Source of the DNA: Alphaproteobacteria bacterium
GTDB taxonomy: Bacteria > Pseudomonadota > Alphaproteobacteria > Rhodospirillales > Casp-alpha2
Length of the DNA: 42,967 nucleotides
Direction: 5' to 3'
Assembly: GCA_014382345.1 (NCBI GenBank)
Contig: JACNJX010000075.1
Span: 1 to 42,967, forward strand
Under the pieces are notes generated by a model. That model was given only the letters and a program-made list of their open reading frames with translations. It did no database searches and was not told where the DNA came from. Every line of letters starts with the position of its first letter. Within the stretch, counting starts at the first letter, position 1. The position numbers and the translations under genes are program-made. Shown here in pieces: positions 7,655 through 19,118 of this stretch.

Positions 7655-8623
7655 TTATTTCTTCTTTTTGATTTTCGCCGGGCTCTTCTTTTTTGCTTCG
7701 ATGCGGTTGTCCACCGCCGGCAGGGAGCGCAGGTACTCCACCATGGCCTTGCGGTCCGCTTTACTCAGGCGGCTGGTGGACTGATCGATGACGTCGCCCA
7801 TGTCACTGCCTGCAAAATCACCATCGGGCAGCATGCCGGAGTCGAGAAAATCTTCCAGTTCGTCCGCTGACCAGCGCCCGATCCCGGTTTTCCGGTCGGG
7901 GGTAATGTTGGGAACGGTTCCGCCGTCCGGACCATCCGCGGTTCCGGCCATGTCCATGTCGGTTTTTTTCGCGCCCAGCAGGTTTCTTGGCGTATGGCAT
8001 TCCGCGCAATGGCCGACGGCACGCACCAGATAGGCGCCCCGGTTCCATTGTGCGCTTTTGGCCGGGTCGGGCTGAAGCGGGCCGGGGGTGAAGTGCAGCG
8101 CCTTCCACGGTCCGACAAACAGGCGGGTGCCGAAGGGCGGCAGCGTCCGGTGGGGTTTATTCACCGTTTTGTGCGGCGGTGTGGTGAAGATGTAGGCCTT
8201 GATGTCGAGCATGTCCTTGTCGGTCATCCCCGTATAGGACGGATAGGGAAAAACCGGGAAGTAATGGCTTCCGTTAGGCGCTACGCCATTGCGAAGCGCG
8301 CGGATGAAATCTGCATCCGACCACTTACCGATTCCACTGTCCGCGTCGGGCGTGATATTGGGACTGTAATAGGCGCCGAACGGTGTCTTCAGTTCGCGGC
8401 CTCCGGCCAACGGGTTACCCTTGTTCTTGATGTCCGTATGGCAGCCCAGGCAGCCGGCGGCATCGAACAGGTACTTGCCGCGCGCCGCATCGCCGGCCGC
8501 CGTGGACGGTTGCGCCCAGGCGGCGGCAATCAGCGCCGTCAAAGCCGATATCAGGCCGACCCGGAAAATCCGGGCAAAAAGGCTATTTCTTCTTTTCGCG
8601 GAATGGCTTATGGCAGGCTCCAC
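7655..8623 (-). CDS. Di-heme cytochrome c, alcohol/gluconate dehydrogenase subunit-like
   Basis: 322 residues with two haem c sites, CLGCH (58-62) and CAECH (206-210), each in a class I cytochrome c domain with the SPNITPD / PNITPDRKTGIGRWS pattern found in cytochrome subunits of membrane alcohol and gluconate dehydrogenases. A hydrophobic segment near residues 22-37 ends at AQPSTAAG and serves as signal peptide. The C-terminus is Lys-rich. No dehydrogenase partner is in the window, so it probably carries electrons for another system. The GTG start at 8623 lies inside the haem motif of the upstream cytochrome c' gene (41-base overlap); no ATG occurs before the signal peptide, so the start is uncertain. 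Confidence 0.88.
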   Translation of the reverse strand: MEPAISHSAKRRNSLFARIFRVGLISALTALIAAAWAQPSTAAGDAARGKYLFDAAGCLGCHTDIKNKGNPLAGGRELKTPFGAYYSPNITPDADSGIGKWSDADFIRALRNGVAPNGSHYFPVFPYPSYTGMTDKDMLDIKAYIFTTPPHKTVNKPHRTLPPFGTRLFVGPWKALHFTPGPLQPDPAKSAQWNRGAYLVRAVGHCAECHTPRNLLGAKKTDMDMAGTADGPDGGTVPNITPDRKTGIGRWSADELEDFLDSGMLPDGDFAGSDMGDVIDQSTSRLSKADRKAMVEYLRSLPAVDNRIEAKKKSPAKIKKKK

Positions 8624-9041
8624 AGGCGTTTTTCCCCATCGCCTTGAATTGCGCGTTGAAGGCGTTGATATCGCTGGTTTTGGCGACCTTGGCCAGCTTT
8701 TCGGACTCGGTGATAAAGGCCTGCACGACCTTGGCGAATTCCTTCGGCTTTGCCCAAATGTCCTCTTTCGCCCGCGTTTCGCCGAAGTCCGATCCTTCGG
8801 GGAAAATTCGGGCGGCGATCTTCGCCAGTTCGGCCATGGCGCTGGCGTGGACGCCCAAGTCTTTGGTGAACGGGACCTGTTTTTTCAAAATCGCGGACAT
8901 GGCGCCCATATGGCCGCCGACTGCTTTCATCACCGCCTGGCGGTGTTTGATGGCGCCATCTTCCGTGGCTAGAGCCGGAAAGGCGGCGAAGGTCACAAGG
9001 ACGGCGGCGAAAGCCCCTGTTCTCAGTAAAGAAATCATCAT
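8583..9041 (-). CDS. Cytochrome c' (class II cytochrome c)
   Basis: 152 residues with a signal peptide (cleavage near PALATEDG, residue 26) and a C-terminal haem site CGACH (C140, C143, H144) followed by KPFR, the class II arrangement in a four-helix bundle. KHRQAVMKAVGGHMGAM matches the first helix of cytochrome c'. These periplasmic proteins bind NO and CO and are linked to nitrosative stress, though some are electron carriers. The start is well defined: GGGAG (9049-9053) lies 7 bases before ATG 9041. The next gene overlaps its 3' end, so the two cytochromes are likely translated from one message. Confidence 0.92.
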   Translation of the reverse strand: MMISLLRTGAFAAVLVTFAAFPALATEDGAIKHRQAVMKAVGGHMGAMSAILKKQVPFTKDLGVHASAMAELAKIAARIFPEGSDFGETRAKEDIWAKPKEFAKVVQAFITESEKLAKVAKTSDINAFNAQFKAMGKNACGACHKPFREKKK

Positions 9042-9194
9042 TGTCGTCTCCCTGTTATAAGCGAACCTGTCGGCATTTCACCCGAGTGACCGGGGTGCCT
9101 ATTAATAACTTCGGGACCAATTTGCCCTACTGCTATATATAAACACCCTTGAGACGATTTTAATCCATAACCTCGCAAAAAATTGATCGGACCG

Positions 9195-9779
9195 ATGACG
9201 AAAATTTCCTCTCTTTGTGTCTTTTGCGGCTCGAAAAACGGCGAAGATCCGGCCCACAAGGCCGCCGCTGGGCGTTTGGGACAACATATGGCGGAGCGCG
9301 GCATCACGCTGGTCTACGGCGGCGGGTGCATCGGCCTGATGGGGGTGCTGTCCGACGCCGTCCTGGCCGGTGGCGGCCATGTCATCGGCATTATTCCGGA
9401 ATTTCTCAAAGACATGGAAGTTGGCAACCATGCGGTTTCCGAACTGATCATCACCAATTCCATGCACGAGCGCAAAACCCGCATGTTCGAGCTGTCCGAT
9501 GGTTTCGTGGTGCTGCCGGGCGGTCTTGGGACGCTGGACGAGACGCTCGAAATCGTTACCTGGAAGCAATTACGCCTCCATTCCAAGCCGATCGTGATGC
9601 TGAACACCGGTGGCTACTGGTCGGCGTTGCAGGACCTTGTCCGGCGCACCATTGACGGCGGCTTCGCCCACCCGGCGGTGGAGGAGCTATTTACCATGGT
9701 CGATGGCGCCGACGACGTTTTTCCGGCCCTTGAAGCACAGCCCGAACCCAAGGACGAGGTGTTGACGAGTCATCTGTAG
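9195..9779 (+). CDS. LOG family protein (TIGR00730), putative nucleoside monophosphate phosphoribohydrolase
   Basis: 194 residues in a Rossmann-like fold. The signature is complete: SLCVFCGS at the N-terminus, YGGGCIGLMG (41-50), MHERKTRMFEL (90-100) and PGGLGTLDE (108-116), where the Arg, Gly-rich loop and Glu form the active site. Characterised members hydrolyse cytokinin riboside 5'-monophosphate or AMP to the base and ribose 5-phosphate. The bacterial role is usually nucleotide turnover. ATG 9195 gives the usual family N-terminus; the frame is open from TTG 9183. It stands alone, divergent from cytochrome c' and convergent with the monomeric isocitrate dehydrogenase. Confidence 0.92.
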   Translation: MTKISSLCVFCGSKNGEDPAHKAAAGRLGQHMAERGITLVYGGGCIGLMGVLSDAVLAGGGHVIGIIPEFLKDMEVGNHAVSELIITNSMHERKTRMFELSDGFVVLPGGLGTLDETLEIVTWKQLRLHSKPIVMLNTGGYWSALQDLVRRTIDGGFAHPAVEELFTMVDGADDVFPALEAQPEPKDEVLTSHL

Positions 9780-9843
9780 GTGGCGGTAAGCCTTCATCAA
9801 ATTCACGACGCCAAGGCCGCGGATAAGCTGAAGCGTAGGACTC

Positions 9844-9873
9844 GAGGCGCCGACGGTCTTAAGTATTCGCCTC
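9844..9873. other. Inverted repeat between convergent genes
   Basis: GAGGCG (9844-9849) and CGCCTC (9868-9873) can form a six-pair stem with an 18-base loop in the 124-bp gap between the LOG gene and icd2. No T-run follows on either strand, so it is at best a weak terminator or mRNA end. No gene is visible in this gap. Confidence 0.25.
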
Positions 9874-9903
9874 ACGTGTTGTTTGAATATTGGTGAGAAA
9901 AAC

Positions 9904-12174
<2,271 letters not shown>

Positions 12175-12216
12175 TTATGCTTGCTTAATTTTCGAAATGT
12201 CCGGCATCCGCCGGCT

Positions 12217-12230
12217 GCTTTGTGCAAAGC
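12217..12230. promoter_or_regulatory. Near-palindrome in the icd2/icd divergent region
   Basis: GCTTTGTGCAAAGC is symmetric apart from its centre (TTTG and CAAA arms). It lies 82 bases before icd2 and about 140 before icd. A second, weaker repeat, CACTT...AAGTG, is at 12237-12255. Either could bind a regulator choosing between the two isozymes; this rests on symmetry and place only. Confidence 0.3.
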
Positions 12231-12369
12231 CTCGGACACTTTTTATGCGTAAGTGCCGGGGGAGGCAACCTCGTTGGCGGAAGATGGGAAGAAATCTTCT
12301 CTACCTCGGCGGACGCTCGCTTCAAAATCGGTTAAAGTATATTTCCCCAAACCTACGGGAGTGCTTGTC

Positions 12370-13584
12370 ATGGCGAAAATCAAGGTCCAAAAACCCATTG
12401 TCGAACTCGACGGCGACGAAATGACCCGCATTATCTGGGCTTTCATCAAGGACAAGCTGATCCTGCCGTACCTGGACGTGGACCTGAAATATTACGACCT
12501 GTCGGTGCAGAAGCGCGACGAAACCGACGACCAGATCACCATCGACGCCGCCAACGCCATCAAGGAATTCGGTGTCGGCGTCAAGTGCGCGACGATCACC
12601 CCCGACGAGGCCCGGGTCGAGGAATTCGGACTCAAGGAAATGTGGCGTTCGCCCAACGGCACGCTGCGCAACATCATCGGCGGCACCATTTTCCGCCAGC
12701 CGATCATCTGCAAGAACGTGCCGCGCCTGGTGCCCGGCTGGACCCGGCCTATCGTCATCGGCCGTCATGCCTATGGCGATCAGTACCGCGCGACGGATTT
12801 TCTGGTGCCCGGCAAGGGCAAGCTGACCATGCGCTTCGAGCCCGATGACGGCGGCGAGGCGATCGAGCGCGAGGTCTTTCATTTCCCCGAGCCCGGCGTC
12901 GCCATGGGTATGTACAACCTCGATGAATCCATAAAAGGTTTCGCCCGCTCGTGCTTTAACTACGGCCTCGACCTCGGCTGGCCGGTGTATCTTTCGACCA
13001 AAAACACCATCCTCAAGGTCTATGACGGGCGGTTTAAGGATATCTTCCAGGATATCTTCGACGCCGAATTCAAAGAAAAGTTCGCGGCCGCCGGCATCAT
13101 TTACGAACACCGCCTGATCGACGACATGGTCGCCGCGGCCATGAAATGGGAAGGCGGGTTTATCTGGGCGTGTAAGAACTATGACGGCGACGTGCAGTCC
13201 GACACCGTGGCGCAGGGCTTCGGTTCCTTGGGCCTGATGACGTCGGTGCTGATGACGCCGGACGGCAAGACCATCGAGTCAGAAGCCGCGCACGGCACCG
13301 TGACGCGCCATTACCGCCAGCACCAGGAAGGCAAGGAAACCTCGACCAACCCGATGGCGTCGATCTTCGCCTGGACCCAGGGTTTGAGCTATCGCGGAAA
13401 GTTCGACAATACGCCCGACGTGGAAAACTTCGCCGAAACGTTGGAAAAAGTCTGCATCGACACCGTCGAGGCCGGCTTTATGACCAAGGACCTGGCGCTG
13501 CTCATCGGCCCCGACCAGACCTGGATGAACACCCAGGCGTTTCTCGATAAGCTGGACGAGAATTTGAAAGCGGCGATGAGCTAG
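12370..13584 (+). CDS. icd: NADP-dependent isocitrate dehydrogenase, dimeric eukaryote-like type
   Basis: 404 residues starting [20 protein letters not shown], with GGGAG 8 bases before the ATG; the frame extends upstream to 12253 without support. The substrate segment [15 protein letters not shown] (S94, N96, R100) and [13 protein letters not shown] match the type II homodimeric NADP enzymes shared by alphaproteobacteria and eukaryotes. The C-terminal KDLALLIGP is also typical. It catalyses the same step as the divergent icd2 product. Having both types side by side suggests conditional use, for example with temperature or NADPH demand; that is inference. Confidence 0.96.
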   Translation: MAKIKVQKPIVELDGDEMTRIIWAFIKDKLILPYLDVDLKYYDLSVQKRDETDDQITIDAANAIKEFGVGVKCATITPDEARVEEFGLKEMWRSPNGTLRNIIGGTIFRQPIICKNVPRLVPGWTRPIVIGRHAYGDQYRATDFLVPGKGKLTMRFEPDDGGEAIEREVFHFPEPGVAMGMYNLDESIKGFARSCFNYGLDLGWPVYLSTKNTILKVYDGRFKDIFQDIFDAEFKEKFAAAGIIYEHRLIDDMVAAAMKWEGGFIWACKNYDGDVQSDTVAQGFGSLGLMTSVLMTPDGKTIESEAAHGTVTRHYRQHQEGKETSTNPMASIFAWTQGLSYRGKFDNTPDVENFAETLEKVCIDTVEAGFMTKDLALLIGPDQTWMNTQAFLDKLDENLKAAMS

Positions 13585-13664
13585 GGAGGAGCCCTGCGAA
13601 GGGGTTGCGTAACTCGCCGTTCTCGGGGGCTGTTCTTCCGCAAAAATCCGGGAATAGGTGAATT

Positions 13665-13859
13665 CTAATTCTTTTTGGCCATCCAGCGCTTGTGGATGGC
13701 CCAGGTGCCGCCTTTGGGGTGGGCTTTGATCGTTGCAATAACCTGATGGTGATGATGGTCGGCGGCGCCCAGCAGTTGATCATAGGTCCGCCCGGCCCGC
13801 GCGCGCCAAAACACCACGATTAGGATGGCTAAGAGAAGGTAGAGAACGTAGCCGGACAT
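13665..13859 (-). CDS. Small single-pass membrane protein, function unknown
   Basis: 64 residues: an N-terminal transmembrane helix (VLYLLLAILIVVFW), then a short soluble part with GRTYDQLLGAADHHHHQVI and a basic end. AAGGAA lies 8 bases before ATG 13859, and the frame has no overlap with other genes, so I treat it as real. The four-His run might bind a metal. The pattern of a helix followed by R-x-Y-x-x-L and a KAHP segment has no function known to me. It lies between ggt and the convergent icd. Confidence 0.6.
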   Translation of the reverse strand: MSGYVLYLLLAILIVVFWRARAGRTYDQLLGAADHHHHQVIATIKAHPKGGTWAIHKRWMAKKN

Positions 13860-13900
13860 TCGTTTTATTCCTTTTAAAATACCGGTGAAATTATACCTTT

Positions 13901-15490
13901 TTAATACCCGAGCGCGATGCCGTCCTTGCGCGGGTCGGATCCGCCTTCCAGCGTTCCGTTGTCCCAGTCGATTTTGATCGCCTGGCCGCCGCCGTGGGGC
14001 GGGTCGATGGAACCGCAGGTGTGGCCGAGCTTTTCCAGTCCGGCCTTGGTGTCCTCGGGCACGCCTTCTTCCAGTTGATAGACGCCTTCGAACCAGAACG
14101 AGCGGGGCAGGTCGATGGCTTCCTGTGCGTCCATGGCATAATCGACGACGTTGGTGACGACCTGGGTCTGGCCGACCGGTTGGTACTGGCCGCCCATGAC
14201 GCCGTAGGACATCACCGCGCGCCCATCCTTCGACAGCATGCCCGGCGTGATGGTGTGCAGTGGGCGTTTGCCCGGCTGGATGCAGTTGGGGTGGCCGGGT
14301 TTCAGGTGGAAGCCGGCGCCCCGGTTCTGCAGAACGACACCGGTGTTGGGCGTCACCAGCCCGGAACCGAAGGAATAGAACACCGAATTGATGAACGACA
14401 TGGTGTTGCGGTCCTTGTCGACGACGGTGAGATAAACCGTATCAGGATGCGCCGGCGGCGAGATGTAAGGCATGTCCATGGCGGCATCCAGGCTGATCTT
14501 CGCACGCGCTTCCTCGGCCCATTGCTTGGAAATCAGGCGTTCCACATCGACCTCGACGAAGGCCGGGTCGCCAACCGCTTCCTCGCGCGCGTTATAGGCG
14601 AGGCGCGTCGCCTCCGCCATCAGGTGCAGGCGTTCGACGCTGTTGGGTCCATAGGATGCCAGATCAAAGCCTTCCAGGATATTCAGGATCATCAGCGTCG
14701 TCAGGCCGGGGTTGCTGGGCGGCACCGTGGAGATCTCATAGCCGCGATAGCTGGACGAAATGGGTTTAAGGAATTCCGAATCCTGGGCCGCGAAATCATC
14801 CAGGGTGTGCACTCCGCCGATGGAATTGAGGTAAGTCACGATGTCTTCGGCGACGGGGCCGGCATAAAAGCCGTCGCGGCCATTCTCGGCGATGGCGCGA
14901 AGGGTGTCGGCCAGCCACGGGTTCTTCATTACTTCGCCTGGGTTTGGCGCCCGGCCATCGATCAGCATCTTTTCCGTGGCGCTTTCGGTCAGCAATAGCT
15001 TGTCGACATGATCGGCCCAGTCCTTGTGGATGCGGGGTGCGACCACGTAGCCGTCCTCGGCATAGCCAATTGCCGAGGCAAAAACCGTCTTCAGATCAAG
15101 CGTGCCGTGCTCCGCCAGCACCCTGGTCCAGGCATCGATCGCGCCGGGCACGCTGACGGCATGCGCCGTGGTCAGGCCGATATGCTCCAGTCCCTGGTCC
15201 TGAAAGAATTCAACGCTGGCTTTCCCCGGCGCTTTGCCGGACCCGTTGACGGCGACGGCGTTGGCCATATCGCCCTTTGGTGCATAGACGCAGAAGCAAT
15301 CGCCGCCGATGCCGGTGGATTGCGGCTCGACCACGGCGAGCACGGCGGCGGCGGCTATGGCGGCGTCTACGGCGTTACCACCGGCGCGCAGGATGTCGAT
15401 GGCGGCAAGGCTGGCAGCCGGGTGGGAGGTCGCCGCCATGCCATTGGCGCCGTGCGCTGTGGAACGGCCTGGAAAATGAAAATCACGCAT
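13901..15490 (-). CDS. ggt: Gamma-glutamyltransferase family protein (YwrD-like, no signal peptide)
   Basis: 529 residues. The Ntn-hydrolase self-cleavage site is HPDTVYLTVVD, where T351 should become the N-terminal nucleophile of the small subunit. ILRAGGNAVDAAIAAAAVL (33-51) and VEPQSTGIGGD (54-64) are family hallmarks. There is no signal peptide from ATG 15490, unlike periplasmic GGT, so it should be cytoplasmic like Bacillus YwrD. The open frame continues to 15559. Family members hydrolyse or transfer gamma-glutamyl groups, or acylate related amides; the substrate here is unknown. It lies 83 bases behind an EamA transporter and the TRAP genes on the same strand, hinting at a shared substrate. 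Confidence 0.9.
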   Translation of the reverse strand: MRDFHFPGRSTAHGANGMAATSHPAASLAAIDILRAGGNAVDAAIAAAAVLAVVEPQSTGIGGDCFCVYAPKGDMANAVAVNGSGKAPGKASVEFFQDQGLEHIGLTTAHAVSVPGAIDAWTRVLAEHGTLDLKTVFASAIGYAEDGYVVAPRIHKDWADHVDKLLLTESATEKMLIDGRAPNPGEVMKNPWLADTLRAIAENGRDGFYAGPVAEDIVTYLNSIGGVHTLDDFAAQDSEFLKPISSSYRGYEISTVPPSNPGLTTLMILNILEGFDLASYGPNSVERLHLMAEATRLAYNAREEAVGDPAFVEVDVERLISKQWAEEARAKISLDAAMDMPYISPPAHPDTVYLTVVDKDRNTMSFINSVFYSFGSGLVTPNTGVVLQNRGAGFHLKPGHPNCIQPGKRPLHTITPGMLSKDGRAVMSYGVMGGQYQPVGQTQVVTNVVDYAMDAQEAIDLPRSFWFEGVYQLEEGVPEDTKAGLEKLGHTCGSIDPPHGGGQAIKIDWDNGTLEGGSDPRKDGIALGY

Positions 15491-15573
15491 GGTTGAAAGC
15501 CTGTTGGTTGGGGGTAGTGAAACGGCGTGCAGTATGCACATCCGGGCATGTGAAGGCAAAGTCCGATCAGGGG

Positions 15574-16425
15574 TTAAAGGCGGCGTTTATCTTTAAGTAT
15601 ATTGAGGAAATTTCCGGCGAAAATGACCATAGCGCCGACCAGCACCCAGATATCCAGGGCCTCGCCGTAAACCAGCAGCCCGATCACGGCGATCAGCGGC
15701 AGACGCAGGAAATCCATCGGCACGACGACGATGGCGTCGGCATGCAGAAACGCCCGCACCATGCAGAAGTGCGCGCTCAGCGCCGCGACGCCGACAACGG
15801 TCAGCCACGGAACATGGGCCAGGTTCGGGGTGGTCCAGTCAAACAGAGACGGCACCAGGCCTAAGGGCAATTGCACGACTGTCATGTAGAACAGGATAGA
15901 GAGTGGGGAATCCGTTGCCGTGAGTTTTTTCGTCAGGGTGTGGGATGTGGCGTAGCCAAAAGCCGCGATCAGCACGGCCATGGTTGCGAAGTCGATTGGT
16001 ACCATGCCCGGGCGCAGGATAATCAGGGCGCCGGCAAAACCGATGGCGATGACCGCGATGCGGGTTCCGCTCAGGTGTTCCTTCAGCAGGATCGGGGCCA
16101 GAATGGCAGTCCAGATCGGCAGGGTAAATTCCAGGGCGAACACCTGCGCCAGGGGTAGCAGGCCAATGCCGTAGAACCAACCGTATTGGCCGATGTAATG
16201 GGCGAAATTCCGGGCAACATGTAGCCCGCCCATTTCGGTTTTGATTTGTGACCAGCCGCTCCGCGTGAGCAGGGCTGCGATAACGAAAAGCCCGATCAGG
16301 CTGCGAAAAAACAGGATTTCGAAGGTGGAGAGATCGGGCGACAGCTCCCGCCCGCCCAGGGCCATGGCGATGAACGACGCCAGCGTACCGGTCATCCAGA
16401 ACGCGGCCCTGAGGGTCGGGGACAT
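15574..16425 (-). CDS. EamA/DMT-family transporter
   Basis: 283 residues with ten hydrophobic segments in two five-helix EamA repeats; the second repeat opens near FATMAVLIAAFGYATSH. The family includes exporters and importers of metabolites such as amino acids and riboflavin, and the substrate cannot be read from sequence. It starts 12 bases after the dctM stop, so it is part of the TRAP operon and may move the same or a related compound, perhaps outward. The ggt gene follows. Confidence 0.88.
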   Translation of the reverse strand: MSPTLRAAFWMTGTLASFIAMALGGRELSPDLSTFEILFFRSLIGLFVIAALLTRSGWSQIKTEMGGLHVARNFAHYIGQYGWFYGIGLLPLAQVFALEFTLPIWTAILAPILLKEHLSGTRIAVIAIGFAGALIILRPGMVPIDFATMAVLIAAFGYATSHTLTKKLTATDSPLSILFYMTVVQLPLGLVPSLFDWTTPNLAHVPWLTVVGVAALSAHFCMVRAFLHADAIVVVPMDFLRLPLIAVIGLLVYGEALDIWVLVGAMVIFAGNFLNILKDKRRL

Positions 16426-16437
16426 GAACAGGCTGCT

Positions 16438-19095
16438 CTAAAAATCCAGAGTCAGGTCGTGCGGATTGGATTTGCAGGCGGCAACTTCCTTCGCCTGTTC
16501 TTCGGGCAGGCGGGATTGCAGCCGGAGCCCGATAGTGATGCGGATGGCGGCTTCATATCGATCCAGCCCCGGTTTAACGTCTTGTGCGGCCTTTTTGCGC
16601 CATTCGAGTTCCCCGGCGAAAGCGGCTTGAGCCTTCACCAATTTCAGCAAGGCCTTTTCTTCACCGTTCTTCTTCCTGAGTATACGCCGTGCGTCGGAAA
16701 GTTCCTTGGCAATGGCGTTGGTGCCGGGAACCCTGCGGACGAGACCGGTAAGCTCCTTGAGGATGGCTTGGGCGTCCTCGATGGATTTGCCTGCGATGGC
16801 GGCTTCGATTTTTGCGAAGCGGCCTTCCAAGGCTATCAGATCTCCGGCCGAGCCGATGATCGTGGTCGTTTCCCTGAGGGTTTCATAGGCGTCATCGACA
16901 TTGCGGCGGTAAATCCTGCGCGCCAAGGTGTCTGCCTTTTTCACTTTCACGAAGGCTTTGCGTTCGCTGGCCCATTTTGAAGGTGTGGTCTGCGCGAGAT
17001 GCTTGGTTTCCGCAGCAAGGTCCTCAAGTTTTTTCTTGATTCTGTCCCGTTTGGCGTCCTGGGTCGGGTCCTTGGACATGAGGCGCAGGTTCGTTTGCAG
17101 CTCTTTTTGTTCAACCTTGATACGGGCCTGGGCTTTCTGAATATTCCGAACCTCGACATGCAGGGGGCGGTAGGCCACGGAATATTCATCCAGCGCCTTC
17201 TCCGCCGTATCGATTGCTTTGATCAAACTGAAGGTCTTTTCCGCCTTGTCGAAGGCGCCTGTCAGGTCCGAGCGCATGTTGGCTGGCAGGGTGCTCAGGT
17301 CCAGTGCGCGAGCGGCGTTAATGGCGTTGCGGATTTTGTCACCATTACGGTCCAATTCTGAAAATACGAATTTTTCGACACAGTATTGCAACCCGGGATT
17401 TCTGGGCGGCGGCGCGGTTTGGGACAGTAACGACATCCTGTTGGGCAGGTAGTTCACAAGTTGCGGGACGTAGCCGACGATTACGAGGGCTAAAAGCTGC
17501 AACAGGATGAACGGTATCACGCCTTTGTACATGGAAATGGTCTTAACCGAAGACGGCGCAACGCCGCGCAGGTAAAACAGCGCGAACCCGAAGGGCGGCG
17601 TCAGGAAGGACGTTTGAATGTTCAGCCCGATCATCACGCCCAGCCACACGGCGGTGACATTTGCAGCCGGGTCGAGCAGCAGGATCGGGGCGACAATGGG
17701 CACGACGACGACGGCGATCTCAATGAAATCAAGAAAGAACCCAAGGACGAAAATCACAGCCATGACGATGAAGAACTGGGCCCAGAATCCACCCGGCATA
17801 CTAGTCAGGAAGTCGCGGACCAGATCTTCGCCGCCGAAAGCGCGGAATGCCGCCGTCAACATGGCCGCACCCAGAAGAATGATAAACACCAAAGACGTGG
17901 TTTTGGCCGTCTCAACCATTACGCCCTTGAGCGTGTCTTCGATCTTCAGGGTACGCCAGCCGCTCCAGGTAAGCCCCGCAAGAAAAACGGCGACCGACAC
18001 GATGGCCAGCACAAGGACGATGACGTCCTGGGTGGTTTCGACTTTTTTGATGTTAATGTGAAAAATAGTGGTGAGGGCGGCAAGGGAAAACAAGGCGCCA
18101 AGAGCCATGATGGCAGGCGTATAGGCCCCTGAATGACCTTCCCGCAGCCTGTAGCCGCCCATAATCAGGGCGCCAGCGGCGCCGATGGCGCCAGCCTGGT
18201 TGACTGTGGCGACGCCGGTGATGATCGAACCCAGGACCAGGAAGATCAGGGTCAGCGGCGGCACCAGAGTGACCGCCACCTTGATAAAGAATTTTTGGTC
18301 GAATTTCCCGAGATAACGTACGGACGGCGCAGCATCGGGCCGGAAGATCGCCAAGACCATGATGTAGGCCATATATAGGACAACCAGGGTCAGCCCCGGT
18401 ACGAAAGCGCCCAGGAACATTTCACCGGCGCTGGTCGACCCGACATCAAAAGCCGACGGCATGGAAAACTCGCCGGTGGCAAACTTATAGAGACCTTTGC
18501 GCGCGGTGCTGGCCTGATCGACGGCGCTGGCCAACTGGTCGGCGAGAATAATCAGCACGATCGACGGCGGGATGATTTGGCCCAGCGTTCCCGAGGCCGC
18601 GATCGTTCCCGTGGACAGTGCATCGGAATACTTGTTGCGCATCATCACGGGCAGGGAAATCAGCCCCATGGCGACCACGGTGGCCCCGACGATACCTGTC
18701 GTCGCGGCCAGAAGGGCGCCCACAAACACGACCGAGATGCCTAAGCCCCCCGGGATCGGACCGAACAGTTGCGCCATGGTGACCAGCAGGTCTTCCGCCA
18801 GCTTCGAGCGCTGCAGCATGATGCCCATGAAAATGAACAACGGGATGGCAATCAGCGTGTCGCGTTCAACCTCCCAATAAACACCGCGGAAATTGGTGAC
18901 ACCGGCGCTCAGCCATTGCCAAGCGCTGCCTTGCGCGAAATAGGCGTCGATATTTCCTTCAAACACATAGCCACAAAAGGCGGCCGTGCCGATGGAGATG
19001 ATGGCTGATCCGGGGAGGGCGAACGCGACCGGGTACCCCGAGCCCAGAGCATAGGCCATCAGTGCGATCAAAAGAGCGAGGAAAAGGAGTTCCAT
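16438..19095 (-). CDS. dctM: TRAP transporter large permease DctM with long C-terminal extension
   Basis: 885 residues, while DctM proteins are normally 425-620. Residues 1-550 are a DctM permease with about 14 helices: RDTLIAIPLFIFMGIML, GIVGATVVAMGLISLPVMM, SGTLGQIIPPSIVLIILADQ and FLTPPFGFALFYLRG are family signatures. After the last helix, residues 556-885 form a soluble, mostly helical, Lys/Glu-rich region with coiled-coil character and several alanine-rich heptad-like segments. It contains no catalytic motif I know. The permease imports an organic acid with Na+ together with DctP and DctQ. The tail is in the same frame with no break. The next gene upstream, dctQ, is 23 bases away. Confidence 0.92.
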   Translation of the reverse strand: MELLFLALLIALMAYALGSGYPVAFALPGSAIISIGTAAFCGYVFEGNIDAYFAQGSAWQWLSAGVTNFRGVYWEVERDTLIAIPLFIFMGIMLQRSKLAEDLLVTMAQLFGPIPGGLGISVVFVGALLAATTGIVGATVVAMGLISLPVMMRNKYSDALSTGTIAASGTLGQIIPPSIVLIILADQLASAVDQASTARKGLYKFATGEFSMPSAFDVGSTSAGEMFLGAFVPGLTLVVLYMAYIMVLAIFRPDAAPSVRYLGKFDQKFFIKVAVTLVPPLTLIFLVLGSIITGVATVNQAGAIGAAGALIMGGYRLREGHSGAYTPAIMALGALFSLAALTTIFHINIKKVETTQDVIVLVLAIVSVAVFLAGLTWSGWRTLKIEDTLKGVMVETAKTTSLVFIILLGAAMLTAAFRAFGGEDLVRDFLTSMPGGFWAQFFIVMAVIFVLGFFLDFIEIAVVVVPIVAPILLLDPAANVTAVWLGVMIGLNIQTSFLTPPFGFALFYLRGVAPSSVKTISMYKGVIPFILLQLLALVIVGYVPQLVNYLPNRMSLLSQTAPPPRNPGLQYCVEKFVFSELDRNGDKIRNAINAARALDLSTLPANMRSDLTGAFDKAEKTFSLIKAIDTAEKALDEYSVAYRPLHVEVRNIQKAQARIKVEQKELQTNLRLMSKDPTQDAKRDRIKKKLEDLAAETKHLAQTTPSKWASERKAFVKVKKADTLARRIYRRNVDDAYETLRETTTIIGSAGDLIALEGRFAKIEAAIAGKSIEDAQAILKELTGLVRRVPGTNAIAKELSDARRILRKKNGEEKALLKLVKAQAAFAGELEWRKKAAQDVKPGLDRYEAAIRITIGLRLQSRLPEEQAKEVAACKSNPHDLTLDF

Positions 19096-19118
19096 GAATA
19101 AAGGGTCTTCTTTCTAGG

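Noticed and set aside
9078-9089. TCAC-N4-GTGA inverted repeat upstream of cytochrome c' as a Crp-type site
   Set aside because: The arms are in the reverse order to the Crp consensus, and no other support was found.
13994-14998. 334-residue open frame on the + strand
   Set aside because: Antisense to ggt, with no family features.
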